A stretch of DNA of 64,000 nucleotides from Cerrena zonata (lineage: Eukaryota > Basidiomycota > Agaricomycetes > Polyporales > Cerrenaceae), in contig JASBNA010000006.1 in assembly GCA_038087015.1 (NCBI GenBank), forward strand, positions 1-64,000. The letters run 5' to 3'. The notes beneath the pieces are model-generated. The model did not search any database, had not been told where the DNA came from, and saw only the letters and a program-made list of their open reading frames with translations. Position 1 is the stretch's first letter, and every line of letters starts with the position of its first letter. The position numbers and the translations under genes were made by a program. Positions 35,259 to 47,556 of the stretch are shown piece after piece.

Positions 35259-37649
35259 TCATAGCCTTCGCGTCTTCACTTCAGGAACGTCAGTCATAGC
35301 CAAGTCGAGACGAGGGGTCTTGAAGTAAGAGAATGAAAGGGATTTTCGCCACTCTAACTGAGAGTCACGGAATTTCCGTAAGTCTTCTAGTTGAGCAATA
35401 GTGGGAGGCCGGAGACGCAGGACAAAGACATAATTCTCGAAATCCTTTGCGTGGTACAGTTGGAAGGTATTTTGTCCCAAGTGTACATGTTGACCAAACT
35501 CAACGAGATGATCCCCGCTTTCCTGATTAGTGGTCCACGTATTAGTGGATAGCAAACATGAAGCTTTGAAGAGGAACATGCACTTACAAGCCACGGGGGA
35601 TAAAGTGCCAACCATCCAGCGTTGTTCAGCTTCGCCTGGATTTGGCCATGGACAGGCCATGACATGGGTTCTCCATCCAAAACAGATTCAGGAGATGCCG
35701 TAGGGTCTTGTTCAACTTTGTTCATACAAATTGGTAGCGAATAGACGGCAAGGGAGAGAGATAAACTAGACGCCAAGTCGCTGTGACCTTATGTCAGTGC
35801 TTTGATATGGAAGTCAGAAAAGTGCCACTCACTCCTGTATTCTAAACCGTTTGTTCCATTGTGATAGCAGGTCAAGATGTAGCCGAGATAGATTGAATTC
35901 CAATGTATGCATTTGTGCAGTAGTTGAACCTGACATCAATCCTATGACTATCGGTGTCCCGTCGTATTGTTCTAGGGACAACGCGTCTTCCTCAGTCGCC
36001 ACAGGTTGAATAGAGGGTAGTTCTGTCTCAACATCTTCGGAGCGCGCTACATCAACATTGTGGTTAGGGACAGATGGCGTGGGTGGCGGGGATGGGGATT
36101 TGGCAGGAGCAGTGGGTTCAGGAACGAGTTCAGGGCTCGCGTCGACGACAGGGTCAAGTGTCATCGCGTCTTCGTCAGCAATCGGTAGGCTGTCTTGTGT
36201 TGGTCCCTGCGAGATATCAGTAACGTCGGCGGCGACACTATCTACTTGGTTACTCTCCTCCTCGACTTTTGTATCTGGTTCGAGAGATGCGGTATTGGCC
36301 CGAGGTGATTGTGACCGGTCTTGGGAGGGTTCTGGCTCAGCGGCGCTGTGGCCCTCTGACATTGGCAATGACTTTGACCGATCTCGATCAGAAATGGAAG
36401 GAGTGATGTTTTGCAAGAAATCATCGACCTCTGCATCATCAACACCTGCATCATCCGTGGTAGTGTCAGCCATGACAATATCAGCGGATGATGTGGGTTC
36501 TTTGTCGATGATGGAGACGGATGTAATAGTATCATCCGGCTCAGGAGAGGTCGTAGTAGCATTCGGTTCAACGGATGGAGTAGTGTCATTCGGCTCGCCA
36601 GATGGAGTAGTATCGTTCGGCTCAACAAATGTCCCGGACTTTTCTCTATCTTCATCTTTGGTGACCTGTTCGTCTTCAGGACTGTCGTTGGTTACGTCTC
36701 GTTTATGTTTCCAGTGGTCGACATCCATTTGTAGGAAGGAGCTTCTTTTCAGTGCGATCTTGCGTTTCTTCGCTGGAGGTGCGGAGGATGAAGTTGGGGT
36801 TGAGGTCGGGGCCGGGTGATGCGGTGGGGCAGAGACTGAGGTCGACGTTGAGACTGATGGAGAGGCGGATGCTGAAGTTGGACGTGATAATACTGGCGGA
36901 GTCGAACTTGAAGCATGAGTGGGCGGAGTCTGTGCTTGATCCATGACTGGAGGGGTGCTAGTGGTTCTAGATCGATATATAGTCTAATAGGTGTGTAAAT
37001 GCACATACTTAGCTGAGCTGCTGGGTACGGGGGTAGAAGGGCTCGGGTCGACGAGAGTATGCGTAGGCACAAGTGGAGCAACCGTCTTCTCTAGTGCCTC
37101 TATTCGCTCTATGGCGAGAAGAGTAAGTACATAAACGAAGAAGCACAGAGAATGATCAATGACTGATTGTAATTAAACATAATACGTACCTTGTAATGCT
37201 GACTCTGAGAACCTGCTTTTCCACCTGCAGACGACATTTACTAGGTTTGCATAACTTTCCGCAATACGGTGAAGAGGAGGTGGACAATGCGAGATGTGAA
37301 ACGGGATATTGTCAGGTTGGTTGGTTGCTCGACGTAAAGCCAAAGCCGCAGCCTGACGGGTCATCTATATCACTTGCATAAAAACTATGGTATCTTGTAG
37401 TACACACCGTAATGATCTCGAGGATCTGTACTTCGATAGTTAGTTACTGCTCTCACATATTTAGACAGATATTGGACGTACCGGTTGCCTTGCAGTAGCA
37501 TAGTAGGCTCTCTGATCACCCAGCCACTGAGTAAAGGCCGTTGCTGCGGAGAGAAAGACAGTTTCGTCGTTTACTTGCGAAAGTTTCTCATAGTAGTGTT
37601 GGAAGAGCCGTTGATTATTTGCAACCGTGCGTGTATCCGGTTTGGACAT
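35259..37649 (-). CDS. Disordered protein with C-terminal PINIT/ZMIZ-like domain, no SP-RING (paralogue B)
   Basis: At least six exons join on the minus strand from MSKPDTRTVANNQRLFQHYY at 37649. The N-terminal 125 residues are helical and contain LSAATAFTQWLGDQRAYY and PPPLHRIAESYANLVNVVC, then RIEALEKTVAPLVPTHT. A long Ser/Thr/Pro/Asp-rich region follows. The C-terminal 200 residues contain HTLEFNLSRLHLDLLSQWNK, WPVHGQIQAKLNNAGWLALY and LGQNTFQLYHAKDFENYVFV followed by LRLRPPTIAQLEDLRKFRD. This aligns by eye over its whole length with the C-terminus of the gene at 28,857. No RING follows. The N-terminal helical module is absent from paralogue A. Function unknown. Confidence 0.68.
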
Positions 37650-38304
37650 TTACTCCGGTGGATGAGAAGGCAAAGTGAGGATATTCAATTAATTCAAATG
37701 CAAATTAGTGACTAGGGTTGGCGACTTGAGAAGTAGTAGGTAAATGTTATCGCCAAGTTATGCGGACCCATTTCTTGCTCTTCGATCGTGATGAAGGGTC
37801 GTCCAGATTTGGTAGTTGTAGTATTCGTCCCATCTTTCGTCGAGAGAAGCGACGTAGGGTCGCAAACCCTTATCAATTGGCCTACATAGTACCTTCCTGC
37901 AAACAAAGACACTTGACAGAATCAGATGGAAGTGACACCGGCTGATTCGTAGAACCGCGTTTCGCCTAAGACGATACCATCAACAATCGACACCAGAAGC
38001 CCTCCTCTCTCCTTTCGATATCTTGCGAAAAGATATTCAAGTGATACAGATGGAGCTGGGTTATGCATTCTATTATACAGTATGGGTGTGCAGATACGAC
38101 TGAGATGCATCTAAGTACGTTCATGGACGAAAAAGCAAATGATAGAAACAGCGACGAAAGGAGGGGAAAGCGCGGGGGTAGAGGTGGGGGAGGATTACCG
38201 ATGTAAGCTAAAATGTAACGACGTTGCATCAAGTAAGTTAGTAAGTAATAGATGGTGATGTCCCTAGTGAACCGAGACTAAAGATAAAACTATGACAAGC
38301 CTGC

Positions 38305-41300
38305 TCATAGCGGGAGAGTATCCTTCCACCGCTCTGCAACCTGCTCTCCACGGAATACTTCATGTAATACAGCCCGGACGTCATCAACGTAGACGAATCG
38401 GATACCAGTCTTCACGCTCTCAGGAACGTTCTCTTCGATATCAGGTCGGTTCGCTTCGGGAGCGATGATCGTCTTGATACCTGCTCGGTGAGCAGCAAGA
38501 ATCTTCTCCTTCAAACCACCAACGGGAAGTACTTGGCCAACCAGTGAGATCTCGCCCGTCATAGCTAAAAGCCAACTTGTCAATCCCAGATAACGTCTCA
38601 TAGAATATACAGTACGTACCGATGTCGGGGCTAATCTTCGTCTTTGTAAAAAGTGAAACATAAGCCGACAAAATCGCAGTTCCAGCACTAGGTCCTTCCT
38701 TCCCTATACTGCCTTCAGGCATGTGCAAGTGAATATCCTTATCCGTCAAGAATTGGTCATCGGGAGATTGTGTGATTCCAAGATCATATGCATGACTCTT
38801 GACCCAACTCAAAGCGATTTGTGAACTCTCCCGAATAACTTCCCCGAGTTTACCGGTTAGCTGGAGACCACCCTTTCCTGGCATAGTCTAGAAGGGTGAT
38901 CGTCTTATTAGGTTTTGAATGATAGGAATAACGTAGAAAGGCACGTACAGTTGCTTCAATGGGCATAACAGCACCTGAACCATTACCCAAGTAACCAAGA
39001 CCAGTGCTGACACCATGGGGCGGAGGGGTGGAGTATAACCTATCCTTGTGATAGATCGGGGGACCAACATAATCCTTCAAGTTCTCGGGTGTAATACGGA
39101 CGTGCACACTGTCTGGTACACTCAGAGGCTTGCGTTCAACTGTGGTAACCACCCGGCCTTCGGAAGAATCGGAGGATAATGAAGATGTCTCAGGCGCAGC
39201 GGGGTCGTTCAGCGGAGCGTCCAGTTTCTCGACAGTCTTGTCTTCAGAGCTTGTTGGTTCTGGGAACACTTCTTCTCCCAAGTCCTGTACGATCTTCAAA
39301 GCAGCCTTGCCGTAAATCTGATAACGAAGATGACATATTCAGAAACAAAGTTCTAACAAGTTTTAGAAATAGCTCACCTTGTCGATATGCTTCTTAAGAT
39401 TCCTAACACCGCTCTCACGGCAGTAGTACTTTATGAGCGTATCGATAGCAGCAGGTTCCAACTGTACATCGGCGTCTTTGAGACCGGATGCCTCTTTAGC
39501 TTGAGGGCCAAGATATTTATCGGCAATAACAGACTTCTCCTCAGAGACATAACCGCTAACTTCGAGCACCTCCATACGATCAAGGAGGGGTGCGGGAATA
39601 GTGTCGAGGACATTTGCAGTGCAGACGAAAAGAACTCGAGAAAGGTCAACGGGAACGTCCATGCTGGAAATCATATGTTAGAGCGAATTCAGCGAAGAAA
39701 GAAAAAAAAGACATACTAGTGATCCAAGAACGCATTGTTTTGTTCAGGATCCAACATTTCCAGCAAAGCGCTAGAAGGATCGCCGTTGTGACCACGTCCG
39801 ATCTTGTCAACTTCATCAATAAGAACAAGTGGGTTCTCAGTTCCAACACGCTTCAAAGCCTGGATGATTTTTCCGGGGAGAGCTCTACCGCACGATTATC
39901 TTCAGTTAATCACGCAACAGACAAACAGTGCCCTCACTCACCCGACGTAAGTCCTACGATGTCCCTTAATCTCCGCAACATCCGTGAGACCACCAACGGA
40001 AAACCTGAAGAATTGCCTGTTGAGAGCACGGGCGATGGATTTTCCAATCGAAGTCTTTCCGACACCAGGAGGACCAGCGAGACAGATAATCTTGCCTTGA
40101 ACCGTACCACGAAGTTTACCTACAGCGAGGAATTCAAGGATGCGGTTTTTCACATCTTTCAAGCCATAGTGATCTTCGTCTAGAACTTTTGTGGCGTGAG
40201 CGATTGAGTAGTTCTCTTTGGAATGTTGACCCCAAGGAATCTGTGTGAATAGTCAATTAGATAGATATATTAGAAAGAGATGCACTTGCGTACCTGAGTC
40301 AACCACTCAAGATAATTCCTCGTTACGTTTGCCTCCGATGCAGCAGGTTCAAGGTGTTGAAGTTTGTTCAACTCTTCATCGAACACCTTCCGAACACCGT
40401 CAGGCATCTTGAGTGACGCAGCCCGTTCCTTAAACTTTTCGATCAGTTTATCCTTCCCATCCGACTCCATGCCCAATTCCTTTTTGATGCCCTTCAGTTG
40501 CTCCATCAGGTAGTACTCTCGTTGACGTTTAGCAATCTTGCTGTCGACGTCACGGGAGAGTTTGGATTGCAGTTGGGCATTGATAAGTTCCTTCTTGAGC
40601 ACGAGTAAGGATTTCCTAAGTCGATCTTCAACAACTAAGCTTTCCAAGACGTCTTGAAGCTCCTGAACATCCCCAGTTGAAACCGCAGCAGCAAAGTCTG
40701 CAAGCTTGTCTGGTTCGTCAAAGACGTTTGAAGCCACCTGGTTGATCGAGAAGTTGGTGATTTGATCACGGAAGAGTGGGTTCAGTTGTGCGATGTCCTT
40801 GAACACAGAAACGATTTCCGACATGAAGGCCCGAATGTATTGGTCATCTTTGTTGTAAGGCTGAGTAACAAGGTTGTCCACTCGCACAATTGAGACATTA
40901 TGCTGATGCAAGAACTGAGTAGGCAAGAATGTGGGCACGGATGACGGTGTCTCTTCCTTCGGAGTTGGTGGTGGAGTGGGCAACAATTCCTCAGATGATG
41001 GTTCCTCAACCGTAGGTGGCGGAACCTCTTCGACAGCTTCCACTGACGCAGTGCTGAGAGCACCACCAGACTTGATGAGGTCCGTGATTCGTATCCGTCT
41101 ATGAGGGTAAAGAACAGCCGTGAGACCTTCTTCCTTCTCTTCATTACTTCCGGTGGGGCCGGTATTGGCAGCAAATACGCTAGTAATTTGTGCGAATACA
41201 CCAACAGGGTGAACCTGGTCTATGTCCGTGATGACGTCGCTATCCGATCGTTCGTCCTTGAGCAGGAAGGCACCGAGGTATGGTTGACCACGCTTCATCA

Positions 41301-41841
41301 TCTCCTTGATAGCAGCAACGACAGAGGGATCACGAACGACAACAGCCTTGTAAAAACCGGGGAACAGAGGACGACGAGCAATAGGTAATGCGAGAACTTC
41401 AGGGTACTTTTCGGGGACGGATTGTTTGGAAATAGAGGTTTGTGTTTGTGTCGGAGGATCTGGTGGAGGTGACGGAGGTGGGTCTGCCCCCGAGTTGTCT
41501 GAGCCATCCCCTGAAGACGACGACGACGATGACGGAGGTGCAGAAGACTGTGGAGGTGCTTGATTATCCTCTGGACTGTCTAAACGCACCTCGGCCGAAG
41601 CATCTCCCTCCACTGGTGACACATTACTGTCAGACGGCTTCGAAGGCTCGACAGTCTGCTTTGTGTTGTTGACCCATCTTGGAAAACGTAGTGGTTGTGT
41701 GGGCGGAAAGTCGGTGACGGTTGACGTATTAAAACGACGCCTTGAATTGAGCACGAGACGTGACGGACCCGCTTCCGAGAGAATTCGGTGACTACATGTA
41801 CGTGCAGAGGCAAGAAACCTGATGTTGCCGAAGACGTTCAT
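38305..41841 (-). CDS. PIM1: Mitochondrial Lon protease (PIM1/LONP1 type)
   Basis: This is the ATP-dependent serine protease of the mitochondrial matrix that degrades oxidised and misfolded proteins. The start at 41841 has a basic presequence ([20 protein letters not shown]). The LON substrate-binding domain begins at [20 protein letters not shown]. The AAA+ module has Walker [10 protein letters not shown], Walker [12 protein letters not shown] and sensor [19 protein letters not shown]. The protease domain has the catalytic Ser in [15 protein letters not shown] and Lys in [17 protein letters not shown]. It ends RWKDTLPL at 38305. The 5' exon is 1.5 kb and the AAA+ and protease parts are split by several short introns. 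A Ser/Asp-rich linker sits between PYPEV and the presequence, and a species-specific insert ([20 protein letters not shown]) is in the N-domain. No defect seen. Confidence 0.95.
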
Positions 41842-43030
41842 GAACAGCCCAGATGAGCAGGTGGGGGTTGGAAATAAGGAAAGACAGACCCTTCAATGAA
41901 GAAGGTTGAGGGGAAAGACTGCTGCATCAGTCATGCATCTCGGCGTTGGCGGAAACTTTGGCTGATTACGTATGCAGCTCGCCTATACACGCAATACCAA
42001 GCAGTCCACGCTCTCTCCTCACCACCATCATGCTATACTTGTGCATCGAGTATCTTTTATGTTTCCGAGAGCTTGACAAGTTCACGTACACAGAGGGGTC
42101 GATATTCACTCAGGATAAGAATTTGATTACAGTCTGGATGATTTGACTGATCAACATCCCGATACACTTGGTGCAGCTACCTATCGAAAATGTCGATACC
42201 GATTCGTACACATCGTCGCAACTCTAGCTAATGACCCAGATGTTATACAAGATATCTACTGCGGTGATCGCGCCAAGTGTGTATTTGCCCTGGTGTCCTC
42301 TTTTGCTGGAGCTCCAATACGTATGAGATTTACTTCCTTTTTCCAGTGGTGATGCATGTCTTTGTTCATCGGGGAAACTCTGCATCCTAATGGTTACCAC
42401 CGTGGCATCGTTGTCAGTGTTTTCTATCTGATTGTTGTTCCCGAAATGGATTTCAAGGTCCAGGTCTTTTTCATGAAAACGACAGTGCATATCGTCTCAC
42501 ATTATTGTACGTGTAAAGTTAATGTCCTTCTAATACCCTCTCTGTCTGCAAGACTTTCAGCTCACACCGCTCCTCAAAACGGTCATGTGCTATTTTGTCA
42601 CTTATGTGTGTCCATGTAGAAACCGACGTGTACGTAAAGCGACCTGTCAAAGAAGCTTTTGGTCGGGAAATGTGGAGGGGTCAATCGGAATTATAAGTTG
42701 CTTGCATTCCATGAATAACATCATACTGTACCTACGGTAACCCGTCAAATAAATGCACTTTGTACGCTGTATTGTTGTCATACATCATACATACACATCC
42801 ATATGCGTGAGCCCCGGTCAAGTCTGAAGCAACCGTTTTTTGCTGCATTCCATAATGTACGAGCGCCCAAGTCCATGCTTTTCAATTAAGATAGCGCGAG
42901 AAAGCCATCATGCCACATCTCTTTGTTCTAACTCGACCGTCATACACAAAAAGCTAAACGCCACAGAATCCTTAAAAGATTGGGGAGAGGCGTTGTATTT
43001 GTATCATATCTTTTCTTTCATCTACTAACC
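41842..43030. other. Intergenic region, no supported gene
   Basis: Several 60-90-codon open frames are present, but none has recognisable composition or splice partners. The gap lies between the Lon protease start and the next plus-strand gene, so promoters of both are expected here. Confidence 0.45.
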
Positions 43031-44538
43031 ATGAAATTCCACCCCTATCTGCCACAGAATCTGCTAGAGGATATAAAATCCGAAGCAAATCCAGCCATCC
43101 TTCGTTCAGTGAACAACTCGGACATCTTTGCTGACATGTATGAACGAAGAAGAGCTTGCTTCGTACTGGATCCAGTTGTTCGCAATACCGAATGCGTAGC
43201 ACCCATGATCTCAAACTCGGGCCCTGACATAGTCAACAAATTCACGAAAGGTATTGGTCGAAGTGTTCTCCATCTTGCCGCGCGAAATGGAGACCTGCCT
43301 CTCGCATACGAGTGCCTCAGAATGGGCACTAACCTCGAAAAGATCGATGTCATGGGCATGTCGCCTTTGTACCTTGCTTGTCAGGTAATTCGTGCGATGA
43401 CAGACGAGCTGGAGGTAGCCAAACGAGCTCGACTCGTTCACCCTAAGGTGGAACAAGTTATTCTTCAGAAGGAAGGCGTTATCCTAGTTGCGAAGCTGCT
43501 TGTAAAGCAGCATGCGAATGTTAATCTCGAACTTGATGGTCATACGCCTCTTTCACTTGTCGCCACAGCGTCATGCTGGACGATGGTCGAACTACTACTG
43601 CAGTACGGTGCATGCACCCCGCCCTCGTTTTCCCCTTCACAGTCACTATCATCATCGATTCAGCGCTCTCGTTTCCTTTCACTGACTCGAAGGATACGTC
43701 CATCGAATCCGCTCCCACCTCGACCCTGTCCCTGTTGGTCTGGCCAAACACTTAACGACTGTCATGCTGGATCTGATCAACCCTACCCCTCCCATTTCCT
43801 CTGCGTATGCGGCTCTCAAAAAACCTTTCGGCAAATGTTGCAGTAGAAGGCAATTCCAGATTATGGAATCCTGGGACGCCAACGAACATCGAATCAGATG
43901 GCGCGTCATTTCGGAACCGACCGTTGGACTTCCTCCTGGTATCCCGGACTCTATACTGAATCACATACGAAATCAAGGTCACGATAAACCGAGTCATCTT
44001 AACCAAATGGGTGTATACCTTGTTCAGCGAATAGCATGTGACAGAGAGGTTGATGCAGCGTTTGCTTATGCCCTTCAGAAGATGCACTTCAATCCTCGGT
44101 ATGTTTCTTTGAAGTCTAATCGATACATCTATCACTTACTGTTTCTCCCTGATAAGTCCGTGGGCCGGTCAAGTTAGCAAGATGCAAGCACGATGGCGTA
44201 TGGATACATGGAACAGACATGTTGATGAATACATCAGTATGGGCAACGATCAGAGATCGAAACTCGAAATAGAGCTCGCTGCTAAGGTTGGCATCAACGG
44301 CGGACCTCTGTATAAACACTGCGAATCCTTAGGATGCGATAGACATGAGAAACGCGATGTTGAAAGGATGAGAGGTTGTGGTGGATGCAAGGCGGTCAGT
44401 ATCCATTGGCTCTCAGTTACGGTCTTAATCTTAGAGCAATAATATTTTCTCTCATTTTAGATTTTCTATTGCTCAGAAACGTGTCAGACCTTCGATTGGA
44501 AACGACACAAGACGAAGTGCAAAGAAGGCTTCACATGA
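43031..44538 (+). CDS. Ankyrin / tandem SEC-C-like / MYND zinc-finger protein, with one frameshift
   Basis: The N-terminal part (from MKFHPYLPQNLLEDIKSEAN) leads into ankyrin repeats: GRSVLHLAARNGDLPLAYEC, GMSPLYLACQVIRA and DGHTPLSLVATASCWTMVEL. Two cysteine motifs follow, CPCWSGQTLNDCH and CVCGSQKPFGKCC, each like the SEC-C zinc motif. A helical segment leads to a C-terminal MYND finger split by an intron: CESLGCDRHEKRD, CGGCKA, then IFYCSETCQTFDWKRHKTKC. The stop is at 44536-44538. The second SEC-C motif reads only if one A is removed from the A6 run at 43,818-43,823; as given the frame hits TAG shortly after. Introns near 44,099-44,176 and 44,397-44,460 splice in frame. This is likely a protein-binding regulator, substrate unknown. 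Confidence 0.75.
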
Positions 44539-45516
44539 GCCTCAACGTCTCGCGTCACAAGTGAGAACTGATCGACTTATGGTGGAGTTTGGGCAGTTGG
44601 CCGATTTTGCTGCTTCGGACGAGTGCGCTGATCTGGTGTGGGAACATCTACAAGAACTCGAGGCTTAATACCAGTATTTTCATCATCACTTTCGCATATA
44701 GAGAAGCCCTACCTGCTGGCTGTGGGAGTTCTGTAAGTTCAAGGGGATTCATTGACTTCTTACAGCTATCATCGCTGCGTCTGAGTGAACTATAACGCTG
44801 CGCTTTTCGAGACGTGCTTCGGAATGCGGCATCGTAAGTGATGCAAGTCTTAAGTTAACCTAATTCAAGTGCATTGCGTCCTCGGCACTATGACTCCGAT
44901 ATGTGGATGCTGCGCTCTCTGTTGCATTAGTAGGTATATTTACAGCCGGCAGAAAATATTTAGTTCTCTGTAGGGATCTCCCGTTAGATGATCTATTGTC
45001 ATTGATACGTCAAGATCTACGCCTCACTGCCCTGGATGGCTGACCTTATCTCAACAGTTCAGCAAGTCAGGTCAAGTGATTCGTCAGTTGATGATCGTCA
45101 AATTCGCTTCTATCTCTCACGTAAGTCCCACGAAGGACCAACGTTCAGACGAAATGGTCAAAATGGCGCCTCTATATGTCCTGCTGACTTTCAGCCCCCT
45201 CCGAATTAAGTCCTGTATCTACAGGCCGACTTCTTTCAGAGAAATGAACTTCGATTCGCAAGTCATATTCAGGTTCCTGTATTGTTCAGGATGGATTTGG
45301 CCATAATGCAATTCGGAGATGAAGAACATCAGGTATGTGTTCTTATACACGAGTAAACCTAATACAGCGCACATCTGCCAAATTCAAGGAACTCGTTCCA
45401 CAGTCGAGATCACCGCCAAGTATGACGTTCAGAGCACTATGGTATAAAAACCAAACCTACCCAACTTAGCCTCTCTAGGTTGTTCACCTAGCCTTCGTAC
45501 TGCTCACTCACCAATA
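44539..45516. other. Intergenic region, no supported gene
   Basis: Short frames only. No repeat or RNA gene was recognised. The right end contains the promoter of the third GTPase paralogue. Confidence 0.4.
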
Positions 45517-46755
45517 TGGTTCCTCAACCAGCTCGTGATATCATCATAGCGTGCGTTATTCACCATATAATCTCCAGTGAGACTATAGACTAACCTGCAT
45601 TGTGCTCTAGGGTGATGGGTGCCACTGGCACCGGGAAGTCGACGGTAGGTGTCCCGTAGTTCTCGATACTACAGCACTGTAATGTCAACATGTATAGTTC
45701 ATCAATTTGGCTAGTGGTGGAAATAACGCCGTAGGAGATACTTTGATGTCATGCACGTCTGATGTCTCCTACTCCAACTGCACCGTCGACGGACGTCGCA
45801 TTATTCTCATCGACACACCCGGCTTTGACGACACCACCATCTCCGACACAGACATCTTGAAGATGATCGGTCTCCATCTTCAGACTGCGTAAGTTGCAAC
45901 CTTACTCTCGTACCGATTATGGTCCTGATCGTAGTTGGTACACCCAGCTACGAACAAGGTGTCACTCTTAGTGGGATCTTATACCTCCATCGTATCTCCG
46001 ATCCAAGGATGGGGGGTATATCTCGACGAAACTTCAACATGTTCCGCAAGCTCTGTGGGGACGATACTCTGAAGAACGTCCTCCTTGTAACTACAATGTG
46101 GGGCATCGTGGAACCCGGTATCGGGGATGCACGTGAGAAGGAGCTCGCTACCAACGAGCTTCTCTTCAAACCTGTCCTCGATAAAGGTGCAGCGATGGTC
46201 CGCCATGACAACACACTTGCCCGTGCTCAAGATATCCTGCGTATCATCATGAAGAATCACCCTGCACCTCTTCGTATTCAACGGGAACTCGTCGACGAAG
46301 GAAAGAACATCGCCGAGACCGCTGCTGGTGAAGAACTCGGTCGTGAGCTCGCGGCGCTTGCAAAGAAGCACAAAGAGGAGCTTCAGAAGGTCCAAGAGGA
46401 AATGAAGGAGGCTATAGCCCAGAGGGACCTTGAGACGAAGAAGGAGCTTGACGAGTACCAGAGGAAGCTGCAGGCGGAGATGATTAGAGCTCAGGGCGAT
46501 ATGGCGCGTCTTCAGCATGAGTATAGCGAGGAAAAGAGGCGGGCGGACGAGTATCTGGCCACACTGCAGACGGGACTTGAGGCAGAGAAGCAAGCGAGAT
46601 TGCAGGGACAGCAATTGCTCGAGACAATGCAGCAAGAACTGCAGAGCAATGCGCAACAAGCGGCAGAACAACAAGCGAGCCTGAGGGGAGAAATCTCGGC
46701 CTTGCGATCGAGTGGAGGAGGTAGGCGACGTAGAGGAATCTGCGTCATTCAGTGA
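45517..46755 (+). CDS. AIG1/septin-like P-loop GTPase, paralogue 3
   Basis: Four exons (about 45517-45550, 45611-45644, 45698-45888, 45948-46755) give about 355 residues; the first exon boundary is uncertain by a base. Motifs are MVPQPARDIIIA, G1 VMGATGTGKST, G3 IDTPGFDD, GILYLHRISDPRMGG, and VTTMWGIV at the G4 position. A charged coiled coil (LAALAKKHKEELQKVQEEMK) and a basic end GGRRRRGICVIQ follow; the Cys four from the end could be lipidated. Intron positions match those of the two paralogues at 22.5-25.6 kb; exon 2 is again 34 nt and exon 3 is 191 nt against 194. It lies 20 kb from the pair, separated by unrelated genes. Confidence 0.83.
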
Positions 46756-47556
46756 TTTCATACCTATCCACACAAATTGTCTTTCTTGGGTCTGGCAATA
46801 TCTCGAAGTCAGGGAAGAGTCATAGTTTGAACGTTGATAGATACATATATGTAGACCGATACCTTTCCAGACTGTTACGACTGTTATTCGTTGGAATACC
46901 ACCTGATGTGTTTTGATTTAGTGAGAACTGCAAATATAGAGAATAAGATTCTTCCCTTTAAGATTCGTCGTTGAGGAAGCGATAGGGTTGGTCCGGTGGA
47001 ATATGAGATTAGAGCAGAAATTAAAGTACCTCAGTTTGGGAACCGAAATTAATATTATCTCAAACGGCTAGCAGGGTTAGACAGCGGAAGGGAGTTTTCC
47101 TGTAGAATATTCTCGACCGTGTAAATCACCTGCAGGTTTCAGAATCTCAAATTGACAGTCAGGAACAGGTATATACAGTACCATTGCAGATCTGCGAGAT
47201 CCGAGAAACCCCATTCTATGCATATGATGTTTTGACTGCCACTTGTAGCATTAGGCTTTCCTATCTCCTGAATAAGCTGCGTAAGCTATCCATATATCCT
47301 CCTATCATCTCCGGAATAGCCGTAAGAGGCAGATGGAGCTCCATTTTCAGGGTGGAATGTGTTCGCTAAGGAATGCGTACATTTTGTTAGTAGAAACACA
47401 TCCGAGATTCCCTAAGCTCTTCACATGCATATTAGCTGTTCCTGTGTCCGCGTTCATCGATAATATACTTACCATCGTTTACATCATCCAACGATTGTAC
47501 ACCTCCGCGAAATATATAAAGCTCTTCCTGAGGACCCCATTCGCATCATTGTCGCT

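Noticed and set aside
36058..36819. 253-codon plus-strand open frame inside paralogue B
   Set aside because: It is antisense to a Ser/Asp/Thr-rich coding exon; low-complexity codons leave the opposite strand open, and the frame has no recognisable motif.
42143..42619. Short plus-strand frames upstream of the ankyrin/MYND gene
   Set aside because: They have no consistent splicing and no family-like composition.
45979..46902. 307-codon minus-strand frame opposite the third GTPase
   Set aside because: It overlaps exon 4 of a gene with clear GTPase motifs and itself shows only leucine-rich antisense composition.
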